Origin: Minisyncoccota bacterium
GTDB taxonomy: Bacteria > Patescibacteriota > Minisyncoccia > Phycocordibacterales > PALSA-1337
Length of the DNA stretch: 39,110 nucleotides
Assembly: GCA_018060945.1 (NCBI GenBank)
Contig: JAGOVB010000003.1
Span: forward strand, 20,390 to 59,499
Direction: 5' to 3'
The position numbers and the translations under genes were made by a program. The notes beneath the pieces were generated by a model, which was given only the letters and a program-made list of their open reading frames with translations, did no database searches and was not told the DNA's origin. Every line of letters begins with the position of its first letter. Position 1 is the stretch's first letter. Positions 8,223 to 16,166 of this stretch are shown here, in pieces.

Positions 8223-9517
8223 TGGAAAAAATAATTTCACTTGCAAAACAAAGAGGTTTTATATACCAAGGCTCAGAGATCTACGGAGGTCTGGCGGGTA
8301 CTTTTGACTATGGTCCGCTCGGAGTCACGCTTAAAAAGAATATAGAAAATGTGTGGTGGAAACGTTTTGTTACTGATCGAGAAGATATGTACGGTATCGA
8401 CGCATCGATTTTGATGAACCAAGAAGTCTGGAAGGCATCTGGCCATGTTGGAGGTTTTTCTGATCCGCTTGTTGAGTGTAAAAAATGTAAACGACGTTTC
8501 CGTGCTGATCATCTAGAAGATAAAAAGAAATGCCCAGAATGTGGTGGGGAATTGGGCGAAGAAAAACAGTTCAATATGATGTTCAAGACTCATGTCGGCG
8601 CCGCACAGGACGATGCATCAGTATCGTATCTCCGACCAGAGACAGCTCAGGGTATGTTTGTAAACTTCAAAAATGTCATCGATTCATTCCATCCAAAGCT
8701 TCCTTTCGGCATGGCACAGATCGGTAAAGCATTTCGAAACGAGATTGCTCCTCGCGACTTTATCTTCCGTGTTCGAGAGCTTGAGCAGATGGAGATCGAA
8801 TATTTTGTAAAACCAGATGCGTGGGAAGAGGTATTTAAAGCATTCCAAAAAGAACAATTAGATTTTCTTTTAGAACTAGGGTTGAGTAAAGAAAAAATAC
8901 ACCAAGTAGATATAAAACCAGAAGACCGTGCACACTATTCGAAGCACAGTGTTGATACTGAGTTCGATTTTCCAATTGGTCAAAAAGAGCTACTCGGCCT
9001 CGCATATCGAACAGACTTTGATCTACGAAATCATTCCACTGCATCAGGAGCTGACCTCTCTTATTTTGATGAAGAAACAAAAACTCGCTATATCCCGCAC
9101 TGCATCGAGCCTACCTTTGGTCTCGGTCGTCTCATCCTTGCAGTACTCTGTGATGCATACACCGAAGATATGTTGGGTGGGGAGCTCCGAGTGTTCCTCA
9201 AGATTTCACCAAAGATTGCTCCGGTCAAAGTCGCAGTATTCCCACTATTGAAAAACAAACCAGTTTTAGTCGAAAAGGCACGTGAGATTTATAAAGGATT
9301 GCGCACAAAGTTTCCAGGTATCGTATTTGATGACAATGGAAATATCGGAAAACGATATCGTCGACAAGATGAGATCGGTACACCATATTGTGTGACTGTA
9401 GATTTTGAGACAGTAGAGAAAGATCAAAAAGTAACTGTGCGTGATCGAGACACAGGCAAGCAGGAAAGAGTTACTATCGAAGAACTACATGCACTACTCG
9501 AAAAAAACATTAGATAA
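8222..9517 (+). CDS. glyS: Glycyl-tRNA synthetase, dimeric single-chain type
   Basis: Class II synthetase that charges tRNA-Gly; 431 aa, near the usual 440-460 for the alpha2 type (not the alpha2beta2 GlyQ/GlyS form). The N-terminal RGFIYQGSEIYGG and FDYGPLG are diagnostic. A Cys4 zinc-ribbon-like insert (CKKC...CPEC, about residues 80-103) follows, then RPETAQGMFVNF, motif 2 (FRNEIAPRDFIFRVRELEQ), motif 3 around EPTFGLGRLILAVL, and a C-terminal anticodon-binding domain (KVAVFPLLKNKP). It begins on the last base of the upstream stop. Its 3' end overlaps the next gene by 29 nt in another frame. Confidence 0.96.
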   Translation: MEKIISLAKQRGFIYQGSEIYGGLAGTFDYGPLGVTLKKNIENVWWKRFVTDREDMYGIDASILMNQEVWKASGHVGGFSDPLVECKKCKRRFRADHLEDKKKCPECGGELGEEKQFNMMFKTHVGAAQDDASVSYLRPETAQGMFVNFKNVIDSFHPKLPFGMAQIGKAFRNEIAPRDFIFRVRELEQMEIEYFVKPDAWEEVFKAFQKEQLDFLLELGLSKEKIHQVDIKPEDRAHYSKHSVDTEFDFPIGQKELLGLAYRTDFDLRNHSTASGADLSYFDEETKTRYIPHCIEPTFGLGRLILAVLCDAYTEDMLGGELRVFLKISPKIAPVKVAVFPLLKNKPVLVEKAREIYKGLRTKFPGIVFDDNGNIGKRYRRQDEIGTPYCVTVDFETVEKDQKVTVRDRDTGKQERVTIEELHALLEKNIR

Positions 9518-10745
9518 CGGACTGAGAGTCATCACGGTACCAAATACCGAGTCTTTGGCTGCAACTATTTTGGTACTTACTGAGACTGGTTCAAAATATG
9601 AAACCAGAGCTACTAACGGCCTCGCTCATTTTTTGGAGCATATGATTTTCAAAGGAACTCCGACTCGACCAAAATCGATCGATATCAGCCACGAGCTAGA
9701 GTCGATCGGTGCGCAGTACAATGCATTTACTAGTCAGGAATACACTGGCTACTATGCAAAGGTGAGTGCTCGTCATTTTGAAAAAGCGCTCGATATTATC
9801 TCTGATATGTATTCTCACCCACTACTCGAAGAATCAGAAATCCAAAAAGAGAAGGGAGTTATAACAGAAGAAATCAGAATGTATCAAGACATGCCACATA
9901 GGCATGTGCAGGATATGATCATGGAACTTTTGTATGGAGATACTCCTGCAGGGTGGAATATTGCAGGAAAAGTCGAAACAGTAAGAAACTTTACTCAGCA
10001 AGATTTTATCAATTACCGAAAGGAGCATTACACTACTGGTACCACTATAGTTGTTGTATCAGGAAATTACGGTGATATCGATATCGAATCACGATTCAAA
10101 GATATTCCAGTCGGTCAGAAATCAAATAAAGTTCCAGTGATCGAGCAGCAGAGCGAGCCACAAGTCTTGATAGAAAATAAAGATACCGATCAGACACATT
10201 TGGTGATCGGTATCCGTGGCCTCTCAGTACAGAACCCTCGTACACCCGTTGCTCGTATCCTTGCACATATACTCGGTGGGGGCATGTCGTCACGTTTGTT
10301 TGAACGATTGCGTACAAAGATGGGTGTTGGATACTATGTCCACGCAAGCCACGATGCATATACAGATCACGGTGTCTTTTCTATATCGACAGGAGTCGAC
10401 AAGGCTCGAGTAGACGAAGTAGTTATTGCCATTCTAGAAGAATGTAGATTGCTTATTGATGCAAAAGTTAGTGATGTAGAACTTGATCGTACAAAAAATA
10501 ATATCATCGGTTCTTTGGAGCTAGGCCTCGAGACTTCAGATGCTCAAGGGGAATTCTTTGGTTTTCAAGAAGTTCTAAAAGGGAATATCGAAACAGCTGA
10601 GGAAGTCAATGCAAAAATAATGAAAGTTACTTCAGAGCAAATACAGGAAATGGCAAAAGAACTATTTGTAAATAAAAATCTAAACATAGCCCTCGTCGGT
10701 TCCTATCCAGATAAAGAAAAACTCAAATCTTTATTGAAAATCTAA
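9489..10745 (+). CDS. M16-family zinc protease (processing-peptidase-like)
   Basis: 418 aa with the start at 9489 (MHYSKKTLDNG); the frame is open further upstream, but the family begins just before this TLDNGLRV motif. The inverted zinc motif HFLEH lies at residues 47-51 and the third ligand Glu at 127/128 (ITEEIR), the expected ~76-residue spacing. A second, inactive-type half follows (GGGMSSRLFERLR, VGYYVHASH), as in M16B enzymes. No signal peptide is visible, so it is probably cytosolic, perhaps degrading peptides or cleaved leader fragments. Because its start sits inside glyS, translation is probably coupled to glyS. Confidence 0.9.
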   Translation: MHYSKKTLDNGLRVITVPNTESLAATILVLTETGSKYETRATNGLAHFLEHMIFKGTPTRPKSIDISHELESIGAQYNAFTSQEYTGYYAKVSARHFEKALDIISDMYSHPLLEESEIQKEKGVITEEIRMYQDMPHRHVQDMIMELLYGDTPAGWNIAGKVETVRNFTQQDFINYRKEHYTTGTTIVVVSGNYGDIDIESRFKDIPVGQKSNKVPVIEQQSEPQVLIENKDTDQTHLVIGIRGLSVQNPRTPVARILAHILGGGMSSRLFERLRTKMGVGYYVHASHDAYTDHGVFSISTGVDKARVDEVVIAILEECRLLIDAKVSDVELDRTKNNIIGSLELGLETSDAQGEFFGFQEVLKGNIETAEEVNAKIMKVTSEQIQEMAKELFVNKNLNIALVGSYPDKEKLKSLLKI

Positions 10746-10747
10746 AT

Positions 10748-10764
10748 AATGGTACCATTGGGGC
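10748..10764 (+). promoter_or_regulatory. Possible extended -10 / palindrome before permease gene
   Basis: TGGTACCAT (hexamer 10753-10758) ends 6 nt before the ATG at 10765, the leaderless spacing seen elsewhere. It lies in a 12-bp perfect palindrome AATGGTACCATT. TACCAT is a weak -10, so this is tentative. Confidence 0.3.
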
Positions 10765-11763
10765 ATGATCACATCCGGTAGTATTGTACGTATTATTCTC
10801 ATAACAGGCTTATTTTTCGCCCTCTACTATGTGCGAGATCTACTGCTCGTGGTACTAGCAGCTATCGTGATCGCCTCAGCGATCGAGCCTATTATCCACT
10901 GGTTTGGTCGACACAAGGTCAAACGACTGCTAGCTGTTCTCATAACCTACATTACCATTGGAGCGATGTTGGCTGGATTTTTCCTTTTCTTTATTCCGTC
11001 TCTTTTGAGTGAGACAGTCGGATACCTCGACAACTTGCCTCAGAGTATCAGTGTAGGAGATCTATGGAAGACAGACTCACTAGCAAACAAGTCATTTCCA
11101 ATCAAAGAAATCGTTGGTAACTTTAGTGAAGTGATAGCGGGGACGGGTGAGGGGACCTTCAAGACTGTCAGTGTGGTATTCGGAGGTGCGTTGAGTTTTG
11201 TTTTGATGATCGTCCTCTCATTCTACTTGGCCGTGCAAGATGATGGGGTAGGTAACTTTCTCCGCATCATCACTCCGATCAAAAATCACGAGTACATCAT
11301 TGATCTCTGGAAACGATCACAAGCAAAAATGGGCTACTGGCTTCAAGGACAAGTACTGCTCGCAGTTATTGTCGGAGTTTTGGTGTATTTGGGGCTAGTC
11401 ATCCTCGGTGTAAGACATGCGCTATTACTCGCAACTTTGGCAGCAATATTTGAAATCATTCCTATTTTTGGTCCTATTTTGGCTTCATTCCCAGCAATCG
11501 TCATTTCGTATGTCGATGGAGGTCTTTCACTCGGACTTTTAGTTCTTGGCCTCTATGTCATCATCCACCAGTTCGAAAATCATTTATTCTATCCATTGGT
11601 AGTAAAAAAGATTGTCGGTATATCACCGATCATCGTCATCCTCGCCTTGGTGGTTGGAGCAAAACTAGCTGGATTCCTCGGAGCGATCCTCGCCGTACCG
11701 CTTTCCGCTGCGCTTATGGAATACGTAAACGACATCGAAAAGCACAAAAATCATCATGTCTAA
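10765..11763 (+). CDS. AI-2E family (UPF0118/PerM-like) transporter
   Basis: 332 aa integral membrane protein. The N-terminal pair of helices, a soluble segment at about residues 95-135, and a C-terminal bundle containing FLGAILAVPLSAALMEYVNDIE match the AI-2E/PerM/YtvI exporter-like family, with about seven to eight predicted helices. GQVLLAVIVGVLVYLGLVIL and EIIPIFGPILA are typical lines. Members have been linked to autoinducer-2 export, Na+/H+ antiport or peptidoglycan-precursor transport, so the substrate cannot be assigned. The last 8 nt overlap the metG start. Confidence 0.88.
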   Translation: MITSGSIVRIILITGLFFALYYVRDLLLVVLAAIVIASAIEPIIHWFGRHKVKRLLAVLITYITIGAMLAGFFLFFIPSLLSETVGYLDNLPQSISVGDLWKTDSLANKSFPIKEIVGNFSEVIAGTGEGTFKTVSVVFGGALSFVLMIVLSFYLAVQDDGVGNFLRIITPIKNHEYIIDLWKRSQAKMGYWLQGQVLLAVIVGVLVYLGLVILGVRHALLLATLAAIFEIIPIFGPILASFPAIVISYVDGGLSLGLLVLGLYVIIHQFENHLFYPLVVKKIVGISPIIVILALVVGAKLAGFLGAILAVPLSAALMEYVNDIEKHKNHHV

Positions 11764-13141
11764 AACATTTTATATCACCACCACACTCCCATACGTAAAC
11801 GCTGAGCCACACATCGGCTTTGCTACGGAGATCATCCGTGCTGACATCATCGCTCGCTTTAAAAGAACTCAGGGCTACGATGTCTTTTTCAATACGGGTA
11901 CTGATGAGCACGGCATAAAGCTATACCGCAAAGCACTCGAAGCAAAGCTCGATCCCCAGGCATATGTCGATGGTTATGCAGAAAAATTCAAAGAACTGAT
12001 TCCATTACTCCATATATCTGATGTTCATTTCATCCGCACTACTGACCCTCAGCACAAGAAAAATGCTCAAGATTTTTGGAACACCTGCAACGAAAAGGGA
12101 TTTATTTACAAGAAGAAATATCAAGTCAAATATTGTGTCGGTTGTGAACTTGAAAAAACAGATTCAGAACTCGTAAATGGAAAGTGTCCGATCCATCCGG
12201 CTCAAGAAATAGAGCTAATTGACGAAGAAAACTATTTCTTTAAGTTTTCTCACTTTCAAAAACCACTCCTCGACCTCTATGATAAAAATCCATTGCTCGT
12301 TATCCCTGATTTTCGTTTCAATGAAATAAAAGCTTTTGTGAAAAGAGGACTAGAGGATTTCAGTATCTCTCGTCTAAAAGAAAAGATGCCGTGGGGCGTA
12401 CCAGTGCCAGGTGATGACGATCATGTCATGTATGTTTGGTTCGATGCATTGGTAAACTATGTTTTTAATAAAGAAAAATGGCACGAAGCAGTGCAGTATT
12501 GCGGCAAGGACAATCTCCGCCAGCAGTCAGCGATGTGGCAGGCGATGCTACTCGCTGTCGGTATGGAGCCTTCAAAACATATTGTGATCAATGGTTTTAT
12601 TACCGTTGGAGGACAAAAAATGTCAAAAAGTACAGGAAACGTAGTAAATCCGTTAGAACTTGTCTCACAATATGGAGCCGAGGCACTGCGCTATCATGTT
12701 GTCCGAGAGTTCAATCCATTTGAAGATAGCGATTTTACCTTTGAAGGATTTAAAACTGCCTACAACGCAAACCTTGCAAATGGCATCGGAAACCTAGCAA
12801 GTCGAGTGATCCAAATGGTCTTGGCAAACAATATCCCCATAGAAATTCCTAAACATGAATTCGATCCAGCATTCGTAAGGTCATTAGAGAATTTTAATAT
12901 AAAAGAAGCTGCTGACTTTATCTGGAAAAAAATAGGGGAAGCGGATGCATATATTCAACGAGAAGAGCCGTTCAAAAAAATTAAAACCGACTTGGCTGGA
13001 GCAACGAAAGACCTAAAATATCTTTTATCTGAACTCACCAATATCGCTCATCATCTCGGTCCGATTATGCCAGAAACCTCGAAAGAGATATTCACTGCGC
13101 TCGAGCTCAAGCGTAAGCCGATGCTCTTCCCACGGAAATGA
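11756..13141 (+). CDS. metG: Methionyl-tRNA synthetase
   Basis: Class I synthetase that charges elongator and initiator tRNA-Met; 461 aa, so it lacks the C-terminal dimerisation/tRNA-binding domain of longer MetRS proteins. The first signature is LPYVNAEPHIGF (HIGH variant at 19-22); KMSKS is at 288-292 (GGQKMSKSTGN). A connective-peptide zinc knuckle is reduced: CVGCE is followed by CPIHP rather than a second full CxxC. The C-terminal helical anticodon-binding domain is present (FNIKEAADFIWKKIGEAD). The start overlaps the permease by 8 nt and the stop TGA overlaps the tatD ATG (ATGA). This use of UGA as a stop argues for the standard bacterial code. Confidence 0.96.
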   Translation: MSKTFYITTTLPYVNAEPHIGFATEIIRADIIARFKRTQGYDVFFNTGTDEHGIKLYRKALEAKLDPQAYVDGYAEKFKELIPLLHISDVHFIRTTDPQHKKNAQDFWNTCNEKGFIYKKKYQVKYCVGCELEKTDSELVNGKCPIHPAQEIELIDEENYFFKFSHFQKPLLDLYDKNPLLVIPDFRFNEIKAFVKRGLEDFSISRLKEKMPWGVPVPGDDDHVMYVWFDALVNYVFNKEKWHEAVQYCGKDNLRQQSAMWQAMLLAVGMEPSKHIVINGFITVGGQKMSKSTGNVVNPLELVSQYGAEALRYHVVREFNPFEDSDFTFEGFKTAYNANLANGIGNLASRVIQMVLANNIPIEIPKHEFDPAFVRSLENFNIKEAADFIWKKIGEADAYIQREEPFKKIKTDLAGATKDLKYLLSELTNIAHHLGPIMPETSKEIFTALELKRKPMLFPRK

Positions 13142-13866
13142 TTGAGTATATCGATATTCATTCCCATCTCAACTTTCCTGACTTTGATGCAGATCGCGAG
13201 GAGATAATAACACAAATGAAAGAAAAGAAAATCGGCACCATCGTAGTCGGTACAACTTTTGAGACTTCTAAAAAAGCAGTAGAGATCGCTCAGGCTCATG
13301 AAAACATCTGGGCTATTGTCGGTTGTCATCCAATATATGCAGAGGAAGGTTTTGATTATGAAATGTATAGACAATTAGCAGAAAATAAAAAAGTAGTGGG
13401 AATAGGGGAGTGCGGTTTGGATTATAAATACCCAAACGAAAAGCAAAAAGAAGTTTTTAAACAACAAATAGCCTTGGCTCAAGAAATCAATAAGCCGCTA
13501 ATGCTCCATATACGAGATGCGTACAAAGATGTCTATGAAATGATAAAAGACAAATCAGTCAGGGCAAATGCACATTTTTTTGCAGGAACTGTTGAAGATG
13601 CAAACAATTTTATAGAATTGGGATTTTCTATTTCGTTTACAGGAGTCATTACTTTTACTCATGACTATGATCATTTAGTTAAGCATGTTCCGAGCGACCG
13701 GATCATGTCAGAGACCGATAGTCCATACGTATCTCCAAAAAGGGGGCAGCGAAATACACCTCTCAACGTCGTCGATATCGTTGCAAAGATGGCAGAATTA
13801 AGGGGGGATACACTTGTCCACATGAAATCCACTATTTTACAGAACTTTTACACTTTTTTCCTGTAA
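13138..13866 (+). CDS. tatD: TatD-family metal-dependent deoxyribonuclease
   Basis: 242 aa, TIM-barrel amidohydrolase-fold nuclease; TatD relatives act on 3' ends of DNA/RNA or in D-Tyr-tRNA deacylation-like reactions, so the exact substrate is open. Family motifs in order: HSHLNFPDFD (metal-binding HxH), VGCHP, GECGLDY, LMLHIRDAY, and ETDSPYVSPKRG near the C-terminus. All expected metal ligands appear present. The start overlaps metG by 4 nt (ATGA). In many bacteria tatD follows metG, and that order is kept here. A hairpin follows the stop. Confidence 0.93.
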   Translation: MIEYIDIHSHLNFPDFDADREEIITQMKEKKIGTIVVGTTFETSKKAVEIAQAHENIWAIVGCHPIYAEEGFDYEMYRQLAENKKVVGIGECGLDYKYPNEKQKEVFKQQIALAQEINKPLMLHIRDAYKDVYEMIKDKSVRANAHFFAGTVEDANNFIELGFSISFTGVITFTHDYDHLVKHVPSDRIMSETDSPYVSPKRGQRNTPLNVVDIVAKMAELRGDTLVHMKSTILQNFYTFFL

Positions 13867-13882
13867 GTTTTGTACCAATCTG

Positions 13883-13902
13883 ATACGCTGTATATGGCGT
13901 AT
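13883..13902 (+). other. Hairpin after tatD
   Basis: Perfect 6-bp stem ATACGC/GCGTAT with an 8-nt loop. There is no T-tract, so it is a weak terminator candidate or an mRNA 3'-end stabiliser. Confidence 0.35.
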
Positions 13903-13921
13903 TGCGTTTACGCTCTTGGTG

Positions 13922-13927
13922 TGATAA
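13922..13927 (+). promoter_or_regulatory. Probable rpsF operon -10 element
   Basis: GATAAT preceded by TG at the extended position (TGTGATAAT). The -35 is poor. The predicted +1, about 13934, lies upstream of the folded leader described next. Confidence 0.4.
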
Positions 13928-13957
13928 TCTCGTTTTACACGAACATTAATAATTAAA

Positions 13958-13988
13958 AGCAGTCCGGGTGTCATGTCGTCACCCTGCT
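13958..13988 (+). promoter_or_regulatory. S6:S18-binding mRNA leader motif (autoregulatory)
   Basis: AGCA (13958-13961) pairs with TGCT (13985-13988) and GGGTG (13966-13970) with CACCC (13980-13984), leaving a one-sided bulge GTCC that exposes a CCG trinucleotide (13964-13966). Two short helices flanking a CCG bulge just before rpsF are the hallmark of the known S6:S18 leader, which mimics the 16S binding site and lets the S6:S18 complex repress its own operon. Both rpsF and rpsR lie directly downstream, as the model requires. Confidence 0.75.
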
Positions 13989-14022
13989 CCATTTCTTCGT
14001 GATGGATTACTGCTTTATCACT

Positions 14023-14487
14023 ATGACTAGATCAAAAAAGACCGATGATCCAAAGGTATACGAAATAGGATACCTTCTCGTTTCATCAATACCTGAAGAA
14101 AAGGTAAGTGCAAAAGTAGACGAATTAAAAGCAATCCTTTCAGCTAAAAAAGTTGAGATGATCGCTGAAGAGGCTCCAGTGCTCGAAACATTGTCATATA
14201 CTATGATAAAGAAAGTCGGAACAAAAAATGTCCGATTTACTCAAGCATATTTTGGATGGGTGAAGTTTGCTACTGAAGCAGAAAGCATTATTAAAATTAA
14301 AGAGGCATTTGATGTGGATACTGAGGTACTTCGATTCCTCCTCATCAACACACCGCGAGAAGCAACTTATCTTGGAAAGCGAACATCAACAGTGTTGAGA
14401 GAAGAAGCTACTGCTGTTGTTGAAGCTCCCGCTGAAGTAGTTGTAGAAGCGGAAAAGCCAGTAGACGAAACACCAAAGGAAGCATAA
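14023..14487 (+). CDS. rpsF: Ribosomal protein bS6
   Basis: Small-subunit platform protein that binds with bS18. The core KVYEIGYLLVSSIPEEKV, then YFGWVKFATEAESI and EAFDVDTEVLRFLLINTP, is the bS6 ferredoxin-like fold. With the ATG at 14023 the protein is 154 aa, longer than the usual 95-135 because of an Ala/Glu/Val-rich acidic tail after about residue 120. Earlier in-frame starts (GTG 13999, ATG 14002) exist, none with a Shine-Dalgarno; 14023 leaves the shortest extension before the conserved core, so this choice is a judgement. First gene of rpsF-ssb-rpsR. Confidence 0.9.
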   Translation: MTRSKKTDDPKVYEIGYLLVSSIPEEKVSAKVDELKAILSAKKVEMIAEEAPVLETLSYTMIKKVGTKNVRFTQAYFGWVKFATEAESIIKIKEAFDVDTEVLRFLLINTPREATYLGKRTSTVLREEATAVVEAPAEVVVEAEKPVDETPKEA

Positions 14488-14524
14488 ACTATATATACGT
14501 CGATTATTCACTAATACGTATACT

Positions 14525-14965
14525 ATGTATTTAAACAAAGCTCTTATTATAGGAAATCTTACACGCGACCCAGAGCTCAAAGCTCTACCGTCAGGCATCA
14601 AAGTCTGCCAGTTTAGCCTCGCTACAAATCGTGTGTGGAAAGATAAAAGTGGTGCAAAGCAAGAAGCTGCTGACTATCACAATGTTGTAGTCTTCGGCAG
14701 ATCAGCTGAGCTCGCTGCACAGTACCTCAAAAAGGGTGCATCAGCACTAGTTGAGGGACGTATGCAGACTCGATCTTGGGACGATAAGGAAGGCAAGAAA
14801 AACTACCGCACAGAAGTAGTTGCTGACCGAGTTCAGTTCGGCCCACGAGGGACAGGAACTGGTACGACTCCATCTCCAAAAGCAGGGGACGAGCAACCAG
14901 CAGCTCCAGCCGATACTATCGATTACCCTGTAGAAGAAATTAATCCAGACGATATTCCATTCTAA
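14525..14965 (+). CDS. ssb: Single-stranded DNA-binding protein
   Basis: 146 aa. The N-terminal OB fold (MYLNKALIIGNLTRDPELK, FSLATNRVWKDK, YHNVVVFGRSAELAAQYLKKG, LVEGRMQTRSW) covers about residues 1-108. A flexible Gly/Thr/Pro linker follows, and the conserved acidic tip is DDIPF, the docking site for RecO and other partners. It lies between rpsF and rpsR, a common bacterial order, so it is coregulated with ribosome synthesis. No ribosome-binding site precedes the ATG; a TATACT directly abuts it. Confidence 0.96.
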   Translation: MYLNKALIIGNLTRDPELKALPSGIKVCQFSLATNRVWKDKSGAKQEAADYHNVVVFGRSAELAAQYLKKGASALVEGRMQTRSWDDKEGKKNYRTEVVADRVQFGPRGTGTGTTPSPKAGDEQPAAPADTIDYPVEEINPDDIPF

Positions 14966-14987
14966 ATTAATAAATTATTAAAAACGT

Positions 14988-15191
14988 ATGAACAAACAGT
15001 GTTACTTTTCACAAAACAATATCAAGCATATTGACTACAAGGACACAGAAATCCTCAAAAAGTTTCTAAACCCTCACGGTCGTATGCTTGCTCGAAAGAA
15101 GACAGGAGTGAGCGCTAAAAGCCAGCGACAGTTGAGCGAAGCAGTAAAGCGAGCTCGATTCATCGGACTTCTACCATTCGTAGCGAGATAA
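14988..15191 (+). CDS. rpsR: Ribosomal protein bS18
   Basis: 67 aa, normal length. FLNPHGRMLARKKTGVSAKS and QLSEAVKRARFIGLLPFV are the conserved bS18 segments that contact 16S rRNA and bS6. The N-terminus has a single Cys. It is followed directly by an intrinsic terminator; rplI (bL9), often the next gene in this operon, is not there, in line with reports that several CPR lineages lack bL9. Confidence 0.95.
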   Translation: MNKQCYFSQNNIKHIDYKDTEILKKFLNPHGRMLARKKTGVSAKSQRQLSEAVKRARFIGLLPFVAR

Positions 15192-15201
15192 TGTTAAAAA
15201 C

Positions 15202-15230
15202 AAAAAACCGCCTTTTGCAGGCGGTTTTTT
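15202..15230 (+). terminator. Intrinsic terminator of rpsF-ssb-rpsR
   Basis: AACCGCC (15206-15212)/GGCGGTT (15220-15226), 7-nt loop, flanked by an A-run upstream and T-run downstream. Confidence 0.92.
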
Positions 15231-15234
15231 GTTG

Positions 15235-15249
15235 TGATATAATTTTGCT
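15235..15249 (+). promoter_or_regulatory. Extended -10, leaderless start
   Basis: TGATATAAT (hexamer 15238-15243) exactly matches TGnTATAAT, 6 nt before the ATG at 15250. It sits between a strong terminator and the gene, so it is very likely the only promoter. Confidence 0.75.
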
Positions 15250-15642
15250 ATGAAAAATAAGAATCTGGCTAGTATTTCATTGGGAATTGTAACTGTTTTG
15301 TACTTAGTTATCTTTGTAGTTGCTCTGTATACCATGAGTCCACTGCTTATTGCTATCTTTGGGCTCATAGTTATTTTTTCGGCCATATCTATATTTGCAG
15401 TACACAGCACTCGAAAGAGTATTCTGTATTTAGGCATGGTTATGCCGACAATCGGTGTACTAAACACCATCTTGGCAGTTATCGGTATGGTGCTTGCTAT
15501 TGTGGATACAGCACTCGCATTGTCGCTGGGCAAACCTGTTCTACCAATAGGGTCAGATCTTTACTTTAATCTAATCGCCGGAGTACTCTATGTTTATCCG
15601 TTTATCTTTCTATTCAAGAAGGTTAGAAGTGTAAAAAAGTAA
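15250..15642 (+). CDS. Small four-helix membrane protein, unknown
   Basis: 130 aa with four hydrophobic segments, at about residues 10-30, 32-52, 58-85 and 100-122, separated by very short loops and ending in a Lys/Arg-rich tail. No recognised family motif. It stands alone between the rpsR terminator and the next single gene, each with its own leaderless-type promoter. It is likely a real gene because of the perfect -10 and clean start. Function not assignable. Confidence 0.65.
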   Translation: MKNKNLASISLGIVTVLYLVIFVVALYTMSPLLIAIFGLIVIFSAISIFAVHSTRKSILYLGMVMPTIGVLNTILAVIGMVLAIVDTALALSLGKPVLPIGSDLYFNLIAGVLYVYPFIFLFKKVRSVKK

Positions 15643-15655
15643 TTCTGTATTTATT

Positions 15656-15671
15656 TGATATACTTGTGGAT
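15656..15671 (+). promoter_or_regulatory. Extended -10, leaderless start
   Basis: TGATATACT (hexamer 15659-15664), 7 nt before the ATG at 15672. This favours ATG 15672 over the in-frame GTG at 15666, which would fall upstream of +1. Confidence 0.6.
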
Positions 15672-16160
15672 ATGAAAATAAAAACATCGGCGCTGATTAT
15701 TATTGCTGTCATCGTGTTTGTTGGAGGATTCTTTGTGTACAAACAGCTAAACATCCCAAGCCTTGCCCTTCAAGAGGTGGAGCAGTTTACTTATGTACCA
15801 ATACCAGAATTGGGTGTTGAGTTAGCTATACAAAAAGATATCCCAGATTTTAAATATATAATCAAAAACGGGGAGGTGTCTTTCACACGAGCTTCTTTTG
15901 AAGCCAAGTCTCCGTATTGTCTCGCCAAAGACGCGCCATTTGGTAGCCTAGTCAAGGTTCTTAAGAAGAATCTTACGAACGACCCAAATGGATATGGACC
16001 CACTACAGTTAAAGGTATCTCAAATGCAATGAAAGACGGTCTGGCAAAAGATTTCGATGATTTCTACTTGGTGCGTATTACACCCCAAGATGCTTCATGT
16101 GCAGTTGCGGTGCAGGCAAAAGGGAGTCTAATTTCATTAGAAAAGACGAAAGCTATATAG
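15672..16160 (+). CDS. Single-pass membrane-anchored protein, unknown
   Basis: 162 aa. Short basic N-terminus, one transmembrane helix or uncleaved signal anchor (about residues 6-24), then a soluble outside domain of about 135 residues. The domain contains two Cys residues (PYCLAKDA and DASCAVAV) that could form a disulfide. No family recognised. The start at ATG 15672 is picked from the -10 position. It converges on efp with only 6 nt between stops, where a 10-bp palindrome GCTATATAGC sits. Confidence 0.6.
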   Translation: MKIKTSALIIIAVIVFVGGFFVYKQLNIPSLALQEVEQFTYVPIPELGVELAIQKDIPDFKYIIKNGEVSFTRASFEAKSPYCLAKDAPFGSLVKVLKKNLTNDPNGYGPTTVKGISNAMKDGLAKDFDDFYLVRITPQDASCAVAVQAKGSLISLEKTKAI

Positions 16161-16166
16161 CCAGCA

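Noticed and set aside
13139-13141. UGA read as glycine (Gracilibacteria/Absconditabacteria code)
   Set aside because: metG and the 829-aa hydrolase end at UGA at the expected family length or just before the next gene; no conserved frame is interrupted by in-frame UGA.
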